From contig JANQRB010000039.1 of the NCBI GenBank assembly GCA_028284775.1, positions 1 to 64,000 on the forward strand: a DNA stretch of 64,000 nucleotides. Reading direction: 5' to 3'. Shown piece by piece: positions 33,243-42,140 of this stretch. The notes beneath the pieces are model-generated. The model saw nothing but the letters and a program-made list of their open reading frames with translations, made no database searches and was not told where the DNA came from. The translations under genes were made by a program, and so were the position numbers. Origin of the DNA: Candidatus Kapaibacterium sp. (GTDB lineage Bacteria > Bacteroidota > Ignavibacteria > Kapaibacteriales > UBA7675). The first letter of the stretch is position 1, and each line of letters begins with the position of its first letter.

Positions 33243-36200
33243 TCAGCGAAGGATCGAGAGCGGGACGATACTCTGCACCTTCGGCCGCCCCTCCGCCCGT
33301 GATTCGAGCGTCATAAAATAGCTGCCCTGCGCCAATGACTGGCCCTGATCGTCAACGCCATTCCAGAGAATGCGCTGCTCGCCCTTTGCCACAAAGGAAT
33401 CCGCCAGGCGAGCCACTTCGCGCCCACGCATATCGATGACGCGCAAGAGCAGGTGGCCGGCGTCGTGAACACGAAAGATGACCTCCGCCTGACCCGACAC
33501 CGGGTTGGGCGTTACCCGCAGGCCGGAGACAGGACCCTGCGATGCGGCGCCCGGCAGGGCTTCGTCGCTCAGGCCACTCTCCTTGAAGGGGATCGGGCCA
33601 AAGTCCTGCTCTACCAGCAAGGAGACAGTTGCCGTGGAGCTGCCGCCGTGACCATCGCTGATCGTGTAGGTGAAGCTGTCGGGGCCAAAGCCTAGGATGG
33701 AAGTATACCTCAGCGCAGTGCCCGAACTCGTGATGCTGACGGTACCTATAGCGCCGTTGGTTTTGCCGGTGACACTGAGACTGTGGCCGTCCGGGTCGAA
33801 GTCGTTGTCCAGGACCTCGATCGTCAGGCTGCTGAATTCATTCACGGTCAGATTGTCGTCCGGACGCGCCAGGGGCTTATAGTTGCGGCTGAAGACTGCA
33901 ACGGCGTTTTCACGTCCTCCGGTAGCGTATACGTAACGGCTATTGGGACTCAGCGCCACAGCCTGGCTACCGCGCAGACCGTCGACGCCCTGCTTGCCGT
34001 CCTTTTGGCGTTCGATGAAATCAAGCTCGCCGGAGCATGCATCGCGTCCGAAGAGCACCAGCGCATCGTCCGCCGAACCCGCGACATAAACCTGCAGATC
34101 GTCAGGGCTCAGCGCGACATCGAAGGCGCCCGCCAGGCCGCCGACATTTTTCTGGGAGTCTTTCACCCGCTGGACAAAACGCAGGCGGCCGCTGGAATCG
34201 TTGCGACTAAAGACCGCGACCGCATTGTCCTTTGCGCCCGCCACAACAAGGTGATGCCCGTTTGCCGAGACCGCGACGGCCGCCGCGCCGTTCAGACCGT
34301 CGACGCCGCCCTTGCCGTCTCTGTGCCGTTCGATAAAGCTCAGCGCGCCCGTGCTTGCATTGCGGCGGAACACCGCCACCGCCTTATCGCCCGCGCCGGC
34401 GGCATAGAGATGCGCGCCATCGGGGCTGAGTGCCAGGCCCTGCACCGTGCGCAGCCCGTCCACGCCTCCGACGCCGTCGCGTTGACGTTCGACATAGCTC
34501 AGTGCGCCCGTAGCGGCATCGCGGCTGAAGACCGCCACGCTGTTACAGCTTCTTCCGGCCACATAGACATGCTTCCCGTCCGGGCTGAGCGCCAGGCTCT
34601 GCGCCCCCTTCATTCCATCGATCGTCAGCGAGCCGTCCGAATCGCCCTGGCGTTTCCACTCGACGAAGCTCAGACTGCCACTCGTGACGCTGCGTGCAAA
34701 CACCGCGACGGCATTGCTCTTGAATCCGCTGGCGTAGACGTGTTTATTATCGGGGCTGACCGCGACATCCGTGATGTACTGGATTCCCAGAACGCCGCCA
34801 TGGCCGTGCCGTTTGCGTTCCACGAAGCTGAGACTGCCGTTTGTGCTGCTGCGAGCAAAGACCGCCAGCGAGTGATCGTTCTTGCCGGCAATATAAAGGT
34901 GGCGGCCGTCGGGACTGACGGCAAGCCCCTGAGCGCGGCGCAGGCCCGTCACCCCGTTCGATCCGTTTTTCTGTCGTTCGATGAATTCCAGGTTTACCGG
35001 CAAACTGCGGCCGACGCCAATCAGGATATGCCCGGTTGATTGACAGCCGGAGCTATCCGCGAATTGATACGGAAAAATTTCGAGTCCCGTGAAACTGCTG
35101 TCCGGCGTGTATACGACCTTGTTGCCGCTTGTCACAGCACTCCCGTTGTCCGGGTCGCCGACCGAAAGCAGCTTCAGGCCGCTGCCGAGGTCGTTCGTCA
35201 GAACGGCGAGCGTGACGACTTTGCCTGCCGCCGAGGCACTGCCGTCGAAGCGCGCCTCCAGGCTTTTGGGCTCGACGGCCAGGACCGAAGCCGACGTACA
35301 TCCGCTTGGGTAGGTTCGGAGAACCGAAATCGAGACTCCGGCGCCCTGATCCCATTCAACGTGAACCTCATCGCTGCCCTGCCCACTTAGAATCCGGCCT
35401 CCGTTTATCGTCCAGGTATGCGTCGCCCCGGTGACGGCCGGCGAGGCGGAATAGACCAGTGCGCTGGCGGGGCAGGCGCAACTCGCGCCGGTTATCGCAA
35501 CCGCAGGATGGATAGTCAGGCTTGTCGACTGCTCACCCTCGCTGTTGGTCAGGGTAAGCGTCAGAGTGCCGCTGGTTGCCGCGAATCCCGCGGGAATTGT
35601 CGTTTGCAGACTCGTTGATGAGGCGGAGCCGATATCCAGGTCCTTGGTGCCGGTTGGCTGGCCGCCGGAGCTCAGAACAGTAATTTTTGCGGTTGCACTA
35701 TTGAGACCGGTGCCGCTGATACTGAGCGGCAGCGCCGCGTTGCCTGCAATATGACAGTCCGGCGTCAGACTGTGGATAGCCAGCGTTCCGACAGCGCCAT
35801 TGAGCAGCACTTCCTGCGATTCGTTATGGTTCGCCAGCAGCGCATCGATGGCGCCGTCACCGTCCAGATCGCCAAGATCAAGCCCGAGGCTGGAGCCGCT
35901 GCCAAAGCTCTGAATACTGAAGCTCGCGTCGCCATTGTTCTGCCAGATAATCTGTTGTTCCGGGGAAATATAGTCTCCTGAAAGTGCGCCGGCAAACAAG
36001 GCATCGAGGTCACCGTCGCCGTCCAGATCACCCAGGCGAACATCCGTGACCCGACTTGAGGGAAAGGTCGAAATTTCAAAACTGCCGTTGCCATTATTCC
36101 GCCAGAGTTCCTGCGGAGCGTTTTGATGAGCGAGGATCAGATCCAGATGACCGTCGCCGTCCAGGTCGCCGATATCGACGCCCCTGCTCCGAGTGCTGCC

Positions 36201-37355
36201 GCCGCTCACCCTGGTAACCACAAAGCTGCCGTCGCCGTTGTTCTTCCAGATTTCAGATTCCGACAGATAGCCCGCTATGAAGGCGTCGAGATCGCCGTCG
36301 CTATCCAGGTCGCCGAGCACCACATCATTCGAACGGCCGCTGCCCAGTGCCGAACTCAAAAAACTGCTGTCGCCGGTATTCAGCCAGATCTCCTGCGGCT
36401 TGCCCGGGAAGCCGGTATTCGCGATAATCGCGTCCAGGTCGCCATCGCCGTCCAGATCGCCGATTGCAACGCCGGAGCTGAATCCGCTGCCGAATGTCGT
36501 AATACTGAAGCTGCCGTCGCCGTTGTTCAGCAGAATGTCCTGCGGGTTGTCGCCGCGGGCCACAATGGCGTCCAGGTCGCCATCGCCGTCCAGATCGCCG
36601 AGCGCCACGCTCCGGCCATCGTTGGCAAGTGTGCTGCTGCTGAAGCTGCCGTTACCGTCGTTCCGCAATAAATGGACACTGCTGCCCACCAGTAAAGCAT
36701 CCAGATCGCCGTCACCGTCCAGATCGCCGGTTGCGACAGCCTGGCCGCCGGCCGTGCCGAGGCTCGTGCCGTCAAACTGAGCTGTTCCGCTGCACGCCGC
36801 AACGCGAAAGCTGTAAACCTCGGGGCTATCCATCGCGATATTGAAGGTATTTTCCACGTCGAAGACAGAAATCGATATCAGCTCGCCCGCCTTGAAGTTT
36901 ACATCGGGATCAAAGCTGCGCTCCTGGCCGCCGCTAAAGCTTCCCCGGGTAGAGAGCAATCCAGTCTGGCTCCCAAAGATTCGGATATGACTGCCCGTTG
37001 CAGTCGTCGCTTTGGGTTCCGAGCTGAAGGTGATATCAATCGTAGCCGTGCTTATTGCCGCCGTCGTGTTGGCGGCGGGACTGCGATCGGTAATGCTCGG
37101 AATATCGTATGCCGCGGCAGGAGCAGCGGCCAGACTGACAAAAACGGCGGCGCTCAAAGCCCGCGCAAGCCGGGGACGTATCACGGGGGTGGCTCGCTGC
37201 AGCAAACGCCCGAGACGTTTGCGAAGTAAAACAAATCGGCGGCGCATCTGAAGCGTCAGGTGCTTCCGGCGCGTGAGCCGCGCCAGATGCCGTAAACTTT
37301 TGCGGCACTCTTGTAGTAAAGAAACTCCGCTGGAAGTAATTGATTTCAGGTTCAT
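33243..37355 (-). CDS. 1370-aa exported protein: one seven-repeat FG-GAP propeller, lactonase-like propeller, T9SS tail
   Basis: ATG at 37355 (a GTG one codon earlier is possible). Residues 1-65 are Arg/Lys-rich, followed by a hydrophobic signal segment ending AAAYD near residue 87. Then come a Big_5-like Ig domain (about 88-190), exactly seven FG-GAP repeats (about 195-515), IPT/TIG-like (about 520-605), PKD-like and cadherin-like domains, a seven-unit lactonase-like propeller (about 785-1155), another cadherin-like domain (to about 1248) and a T9SS/FlgD-like tail (about 1275-1370, motif TPNPVSGQ). It is the minimal version of the 3160-residue protein: one Ig-propeller unit instead of five, same C-terminal cassette. 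It is flanked on both sides by paralogous SYRYR-class regulators. Confidence 0.93.
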   Translation of the reverse strand: MNLKSITSSGVSLLQECRKSLRHLARLTRRKHLTLQMRRRFVLLRKRLGRLLQRATPVIRPRLARALSAAVFVSLAAAPAAAYDIPSITDRSPAANTTAAISTATIDITFSSEPKATTATGSHIRIFGSQTGLLSTRGSFSGGQERSFDPDVNFKAGELISISVFDVENTFNIAMDSPEVYSFRVAACSGTAQFDGTSLGTAGGQAVATGDLDGDGDLDALLVGSSVHLLRNDGNGSFSSSTLANDGRSVALGDLDGDGDLDAIVARGDNPQDILLNNGDGSFSITTFGSGFSSGVAIGDLDGDGDLDAIIANTGFPGKPQEIWLNTGDSSFLSSALGSGRSNDVVLGDLDSDGDLDAFIAGYLSESEIWKNNGDGSFVVTRVSGGSTRSRGVDIGDLDGDGHLDLILAHQNAPQELWRNNGNGSFEISTFPSSRVTDVRLGDLDGDGDLDALFAGALSGDYISPEQQIIWQNNGDASFSIQSFGSGSSLGLDLGDLDGDGAIDALLANHNESQEVLLNGAVGTLAIHSLTPDCHIAGNAALPLSISGTGLNSATAKITVLSSGGQPTGTKDLDIGSASSTSLQTTIPAGFAATSGTLTLTLTNSEGEQSTSLTIHPAVAITGASCACPASALVYSASPAVTGATHTWTINGGRILSGQGSDEVHVEWDQGAGVSISVLRTYPSGCTSASVLAVEPKSLEARFDGSASAAGKVVTLAVLTNDLGSGLKLLSVGDPDNGSAVTSGNKVVYTPDSSFTGLEIFPYQFADSSGCQSTGHILIGVGRSLPVNLEFIERQKNGSNGVTGLRRAQGLAVSPDGRHLYIAGKNDHSLAVFARSSTNGSLSFVERKRHGHGGVLGIQYITDVAVSPDNKHVYASGFKSNAVAVFARSVTSGSLSFVEWKRQGDSDGSLTIDGMKGAQSLALSPDGKHVYVAGRSCNSVAVFSRDAATGALSYVERQRDGVGGVDGLRTVQGLALSPDGAHLYAAGAGDKAVAVFRRNASTGALSFIERHRDGKGGVDGLNGAAAVAVSANGHHLVVAGAKDNAVAVFSRNDSSGRLRFVQRVKDSQKNVGGLAGAFDVALSPDDLQVYVAGSADDALVLFGRDACSGELDFIERQKDGKQGVDGLRGSQAVALSPNSRYVYATGGRENAVAVFSRNYKPLARPDDNLTVNEFSSLTIEVLDNDFDPDGHSLSVTGKTNGAIGTVSITSSGTALRYTSILGFGPDSFTYTISDGHGGSSTATVSLLVEQDFGPIPFKESGLSDEALPGAASQGPVSGLRVTPNPVSGQAEVIFRVHDAGHLLLRVIDMRGREVARLADSFVAKGEQRILWNGVDDQGQSLAQGSYFMTLESRAEGRPKVQSIVPLSILR
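35800..36780 (-). repeat. Seven coding FG-GAP repeats
   Basis: Seven copies of the G-D-L-D-x-D-G-x-x-D motif are encoded here at spacings of about 115-150 bases, with the same plus-strand core (TCGCCGTCGCCGTCC-type) seen at 14390-20735 and 1-2100. Confidence 0.8.
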
Positions 37356-37968
37356 CACTCGCTCGAAAAAAGTTAATAGGAATTAGCGAATTCAAAGCAG
37401 CGGCCGATTTGCGCTGAAGCTTAGCTCCCTTTTAAGCGTGGGCTATCCGCGTTAACAGGACAGCTAAAAGGATGTTAAGCCAGGGAGCGTCTCGCCGGAA
37501 GCAAGTTCCGGCAGACGGCCCGCGATCGGCCTTGCCTGAGCGTTTAAACAAAGAGCGGCCGCAGCCCCGCAGTGTCGGGCTGTGTCAATCCCTGCAACAG
37601 GATTGCGCTGCTACGCTGTTTATGATATTGAATGCTATCGTCGGGACCGGTCCGCGGCATCTGAAGAGATCGCCGCTATGCCGCCGGGAGCAGCTCAGGC
37701 AAGCACGATACACTTGTCCGCTGTTCGGCGGCATTGCAGCGACTGAACCCTCGCTTGCGCGAGCGAGTGTCTTTTATGTGCCTTGCGATTAGCTGTTCAA
37801 ATATACGTCCGGTCGGTGGGGCGGGACCTACTCAAAAACCTCTACAAGCCATTTTGCCGGTCGGGATGCCTGTACAACGATGCACAGACTGCGGCCGCCG
37901 CGAGTCGTGTGGACATCCCGGCTTTTGTCGTCCGTTTGTATGAATAAGAGCAGTAGAGTGCGGCGGCA
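37356..37968. other. Intergenic region upstream of the 1370-aa giant
   Basis: About 610 bases between a regulator gene (upstream on the minus strand) and the giant gene. It contains structured element copy B (37728-37805) with a TATATTTG box pointing toward the giant gene. Short frames in the rest are not protein-like. Confidence 0.5.
37728..37805 (-). promoter_or_regulatory. Conserved promoter-leader element, copy B
   Basis: Minus-strand TATATTTG (37805-37798), then 33 bases, then a six-base-arm hairpin CTCGCT/AGCGAG (37750-37767), then GCAATGCCGC (37737-37728). Copy A at 31031-31109 has the same blocks in the same order and nearly the same spacings (8 and 34 bases). Both lie 160-200 bases downstream of paralogous regulators. 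Here the element points to the giant gene starting at 37355, which would give it a leader of over 400 bases. Confidence 0.4.
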
Positions 37969-39660
37969 TCAATCGAGAGCGGCGAGAAAAGCGGTCAGAT
38001 TCTCGCTGCCCTGCAGCCCGAGCTTTTTGCGTATCCGATAGCGATAATTTTCGATGCTGCGGGCAGCAATACTCAGGATGCGGCAAATGTCCTTGCTCGA
38101 TAGTTTAAGTTTCAGCAGAGCGCAAACCTTTTGCTCGGTGGTCGACAAGCTGGGATAGCGGACGCTTAAGGTCTTGAGAAAACTCGGATGCAGCAACTGA
38201 AACTGCCGGTTAAAGTGATCCCAGCTATGATCGTCGTCAAGGCTCGCATCGATATTGCGCAGCAATTCCCGCAAACGCAGACGCATGGCATCCGGATCGG
38301 CATCGAGCGCATCTTTAACATTCCGCCGCATCGTACGCAGCAGGTCGTTTTTCTGACTGATCTGCAGCGCCTTCGCGATAAGGTCGTTGCGTGTTTTTTC
38401 CATCTGCACTACCAGCTGTTCCGCGCGCAGCTTCTGCACTTCGGTCTCAGCCTCGGCGAGCCGGGTGTTGTGTCGTGCGCTCTCATAGTTAATACGCGCC
38501 TGCATTTGCGCCACCGTGTGCTGCATCTGCTCGAGATTCAGTTCACGCTGCAATTCGGTGTGCTGTTTCAAATAGCTCAGGCTAACGACAATATCGCCCT
38601 TCATTTCGTTAAAATACGAGAGGTTCGCAAGGCTGCGCAACTCGTCGCTGCGCAGACCCAGACGGCGCGCCAGCGCGAGGCTGCGCAAGGCCGTTTCGAT
38701 TGCTTCGTGCAAACGTCCCTGCCTTTCCTTGATGATCGACAACTGACCCAAAGCATGAAATTCGATTTCGACGATTCCGGCGCGCTCTGCAATACGCAGC
38801 GCTTCCTCGCATTCCTGCTCCGCCTGATCGAGCTGCCCGATATTGGTATAAACGCTGGCGAAGTAGACTGCGATGCGGCCCAGGCTGTCCAGGTCGGAAT
38901 ACTCGGTCGCAATGGCGCGCGCTTCCGCCAGAAGAGGCAGCTGGGTCTGATCGAGTACATTGGCCGCAGTGCAATTGGCGAGAAGGTTTATCAGAATTTT
39001 CCCCTCCGCTCGGCGGTTGTTTTCGGCGCGGCTGGCGCGCAGTGCCAGCTGGAAATAGTCCCGCGCTTGCGCGTCCTGCTGCTGGTGGCTGTGCAGGATA
39101 CCGATCGTGCTGTAGATCGAAGACAAGGCGAGGTCGACTTCGGCCTCCCGGGCGATGGCAAGCGCCTCATCGAGCAGTTCCATTGCCAGCAGGTAGTCGC
39201 CGAGCATGATATGAGCGGACGCGGTGTTCTCAAGAATGTGTATGGCGCGTCGGTTGCTCTCCGGGTTCAGATCACGGGCCCGATGCAGGGGCGCCAGCGC
39301 ATCTTTCGGCTTACCGCGCGCCATGGCCAGCAAGCCGGCCCGCAACAGGCAATCGACCATCAAGGACGGCAGGTTGATCCGCTCGGCAATTGTCAGCGCT
39401 GCCCTTACATCTTCTTCCGCCTCCTGGTAGCGGGCCAGCTTAAACAAGGCCGCGGCGCGATTACAACGAAAGCGGGCGCGGGTAGCATCGTCATTCGGCA
39501 GTGCCCCCTGGTCAAGGCTGTCGGCCAGCTCGAGAAAGCTCTGAGGCCGGGCAGCAACCAGCCGCCGTTCTTCATCCAGAAGCAGTTTCAGTTTGTCGTC
39601 GACGCTGCGGGCTTCGGCCAACAGTGCATCAAGCTCCGCATCGGTCAGGACAGGACGCAT
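37969..39660 (-). CDS. TPR-repeat LuxR-type HTH regulator (NYRYR class)
   Basis: 563 residues from an ATG. Helical TPR-like repeats cover about 60-370, and a coiled coil about 370-470 (ARHNTRLAEAETEVQKLRAE). The C-terminal LuxR-type HTH (about 500-555) has STTEQKVCALLKL and recognition helix RSIENYRYRIRKKL. There is no membrane helix. It is closely related to 31310-33022 from end to end. It is upstream of, and codirectional with, the 1370-residue FG-GAP giant and divergent from the BNR-repeat gene at 40006. Either or both could be targets; no operator was identified. Confidence 0.88.
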   Translation of the reverse strand: MRPVLTDAELDALLAEARSVDDKLKLLLDEERRLVAARPQSFLELADSLDQGALPNDDATRARFRCNRAAALFKLARYQEAEEDVRAALTIAERINLPSLMVDCLLRAGLLAMARGKPKDALAPLHRARDLNPESNRRAIHILENTASAHIMLGDYLLAMELLDEALAIAREAEVDLALSSIYSTIGILHSHQQQDAQARDYFQLALRASRAENNRRAEGKILINLLANCTAANVLDQTQLPLLAEARAIATEYSDLDSLGRIAVYFASVYTNIGQLDQAEQECEEALRIAERAGIVEIEFHALGQLSIIKERQGRLHEAIETALRSLALARRLGLRSDELRSLANLSYFNEMKGDIVVSLSYLKQHTELQRELNLEQMQHTVAQMQARINYESARHNTRLAEAETEVQKLRAEQLVVQMEKTRNDLIAKALQISQKNDLLRTMRRNVKDALDADPDAMRLRLRELLRNIDASLDDDHSWDHFNRQFQLLHPSFLKTLSVRYPSLSTTEQKVCALLKLKLSSKDICRILSIAARSIENYRYRIRKKLGLQGSENLTAFLAALD

Positions 39661-40005
39661 AGATTGAGGGAATGTGCGGTTTCACGGCAGAAAAAGCGGC
39701 AAGTTATGGCGCGGCATTTGTGATGTCAAATCTTAATCCGCTTGCGGGCCGCACGGTTGTCCGGCAGCGTCATTCGCCGCATGCACTGCTTTCGTAGCCC
39801 GTCGGTATGGACTAGATGCCGGCCTGTATCCACTCTGCGCCCCCCCTTGCCAGCAGATTACGACAGCAGACTTCGCAGCAAACGATGAACGATTTTTTAT
39901 TGCGCCTCACCTGACGTTAGCGTAGCTTAGCGGATTACTGCCAGAAGCAAAACGACCATTATTGCGAAATTGAACCTAATACACTCCGTCATTCAGGAAT
40001 GAGCC
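39661..40005. other. Divergent intergenic region
   Basis: 345 bases between divergent genes starting at 39660 and 40006. It contains a seven-C run near 39840-39846 and a short TGCGG/CCGCA inverted repeat. No gene or clear promoter was assigned. Confidence 0.4.
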
Positions 40006-41949
40006 ATGCAATACTTACGTCTCGCAGCCGCAGTCGCAGCCCTTTTGTTATGTCTATCCAGCGGGCCGCATCCGGCGCTATACAGTCAGACACCCGCCGT
40101 GGTCTACGCCGAAGAAGTCGTCACGCCGACACCTCTGCCCGTCGTGGAGCGCCTGCGCGGCAATGATCGCATTCTGAGTAGCAACTACAGCGTTTTCGAT
40201 ACCCTGCCGCATGGCTTTTCCTATTATGCAAAAATACAAAACCCCCTAGCTTACGATGCCGCAAGCACAACGCTCGTGACCATCAAGCGCGGCAGCTCGG
40301 AGGACGACCCCGCCAACCTCAGCAATTCGATTTATCTGCGCTGGTCCGGCGATAATGGCCGTAGCTGGTCGGCTCACTATGGGCCCTTGCAGGATTTGGA
40401 TGCACCGCTTCAACAGCGCGGCCGATATCCCAGCCTGTTTCTGCAGAATGCCGGACAAGGCGGAGTGGCGGACCTTCGTATTTTTCACGGCATCCCCTTC
40501 AGCAACAGCGGCTGGGGAACCTATGGCAGCGGCCTGACGAGCGGCGGCGCGACGAAGAGCACCAAACGTTTCGAGCATGGCGGCTTCAGCAGCGAGGGCG
40601 TCGCGTATTCCTGGGTGAACGTCTTCAGAATCAGCGCCACGCCCGACGGCAAGACCTTTGTCGCGCTCGGCGGCGTCCTGCCGGACGAAAATCAGCCGGC
40701 GCTGAACAATGCCGTGGCTGTGCTGCGGGTCGATATGGAATCGGGCGCCAAGGCCGAGAGCTTCATCCCGCCGGCCCTGGCATCAGCCAAATTCGTGCCG
40801 CCGACCGGCGAGACCAGCCATTCGCGCACCAATCTTATCACGGGTCTGGGCTGGGATGAGAACGGGACGCTCTTCACCGGCATCCTCGGTCGCTACACGG
40901 CATCCACGAACCAGGAGCGCCAGCACCCGGCCGTGAGCCGCTCCAGCGACGGAGGACGCACATGGTCCGAGCTGGACTTTATCCCTTTGACGCAGCTCAC
41001 CTCCTACTTTGCCCAGCTTGGCCTGGATCCCAATCTTGTCGGCGGCACGCTGTCTTCGGTGGACATGATCGTGACCGGCCCCGAGCAGCTATCCATTATC
41101 GCCGACATCATCGACAAACGTTCGGAATCGGATTTCGAAGATGAGCTGCCGATTCTGATTCACCACGTTACGGAATTCGTCTACCGCGCAGGTTCGTGGA
41201 CGATCCGCCCGATAGCGCGCAACACGATGATCCGCACCGATCTCATCGTCCATCAGCCGACCGAGGATGATATGCACATCCAGGCCAGCCAGACCTGGAC
41301 GGAAAATCAGTTGGCGATGACGGCCGACGGCGAATACCTGATTGCCAAATGGGTGGACTACGTCCGCCACTATGTCGATGAGCAGGAAGTCGTTACCACC
41401 GATGTGTTTATGGCGCAGCGCCACAAGGACGCGCAATTCTGGTCCGCCCCCGTCAACGTCACCGATTCCGAGCTCTTTGACAAGATTACCCGTATTCCCT
41501 CCATTGTGCCTGCGCTGGACGACATCCCGCTGCTGCGCAATCACACCATCCTGCTCCCCGAGGAAGATACCTGGCCCGAACAGGAACGCGCGCAGCACTT
41601 CCTGTTTCGGCCGCAGGAATTGCGCATCCACCATGTTAACCTGATCGAGCAGACGGTTGACGCGGGCGATCTGCCGGCGCAAGATGTTTCGATCGCGTTG
41701 CATGCACCCTGGCCCAATCCCGTCGCTTCCGAGTCATTGCTGCAGTTCAGACTCGCTCGTAGTGGTCACGTTGCACTATCACTCATCAATCCGATGGGAT
41801 CCACGGTCCGCGAAATCAGCAACGGCTACTTCCAGGCCGGTGACCACTCCTTCAAGTTCAACAGCGACGGGCTCGCCAACGGCCGTTACCTGCTTTTGCT
41901 ACGGGCCGGTGAGGAGACACGGGTGCGGCGGATGCTGGTGCGACGCTGA
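40006..41949 (+). CDS. Secreted BNR/Asp-box repeat protein with T9SS tail
   Basis: 647 residues; AGGA lies about 10 bases before the ATG. Signal peptide at 1-27. The body is beta-rich, with at least two Asp-box motifs, SGDNGRSW (about 114) and SSDGGRTW (about 311), typical of sialidase-like six-bladed propellers. The final 85 residues (from WPNPVASESLLQF to MLVRR) form a T9SS type-A sorting domain. No catalytic Arg triad or Tyr/Glu pair of true sialidases could be assigned, so enzyme activity is not claimed. Likely a surface or secreted protein of the outer membrane. Its 5' region is shared with the divergent regulator at 37969-39660. Confidence 0.82.
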   Translation: MQYLRLAAAVAALLLCLSSGPHPALYSQTPAVVYAEEVVTPTPLPVVERLRGNDRILSSNYSVFDTLPHGFSYYAKIQNPLAYDAASTTLVTIKRGSSEDDPANLSNSIYLRWSGDNGRSWSAHYGPLQDLDAPLQQRGRYPSLFLQNAGQGGVADLRIFHGIPFSNSGWGTYGSGLTSGGATKSTKRFEHGGFSSEGVAYSWVNVFRISATPDGKTFVALGGVLPDENQPALNNAVAVLRVDMESGAKAESFIPPALASAKFVPPTGETSHSRTNLITGLGWDENGTLFTGILGRYTASTNQERQHPAVSRSSDGGRTWSELDFIPLTQLTSYFAQLGLDPNLVGGTLSSVDMIVTGPEQLSIIADIIDKRSESDFEDELPILIHHVTEFVYRAGSWTIRPIARNTMIRTDLIVHQPTEDDMHIQASQTWTENQLAMTADGEYLIAKWVDYVRHYVDEQEVVTTDVFMAQRHKDAQFWSAPVNVTDSELFDKITRIPSIVPALDDIPLLRNHTILLPEEDTWPEQERAQHFLFRPQELRIHHVNLIEQTVDAGDLPAQDVSIALHAPWPNPVASESLLQFRLARSGHVALSLINPMGSTVREISNGYFQAGDHSFKFNSDGLANGRYLLLLRAGEETRVRRMLVRR

Positions 41950-42140
41950 TTTGCACTGTCATCGCTGCAGCGTCCCATGTGCAGGATCGCCGAGGCTTGC
42001 CTGTCTTTCGTCAAACGCGGTCCATCCGGGCCGGGCTGAAAACTATTGGTGTTTTTTGAATGCTTGCGGCACTTTTTCGAGGCCAAATGCTGTTAGCAGC
42101 CTGATCACAGGAAAATCCCTTTCGTGGCGGTTGTTCGCTT

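Noticed and set aside
38188..39723. 511-codon plus-strand frame
   Set aside because: Antisense to the regulator at 37969-39660 and extends past its start; long antisense frames are expected in GC-rich Leu/Ala/Arg-rich genes.
39840..39846. Seven-C run as a phase-variation tract
   Set aside because: Short, 160 bases before the gene and not placed in a recognisable promoter spacer; no evidence of slippage.
40006..41949. True sialidase
   Set aside because: Asp-box motifs are present, but the catalytic Arg triad and Tyr/Glu pair could not be identified.
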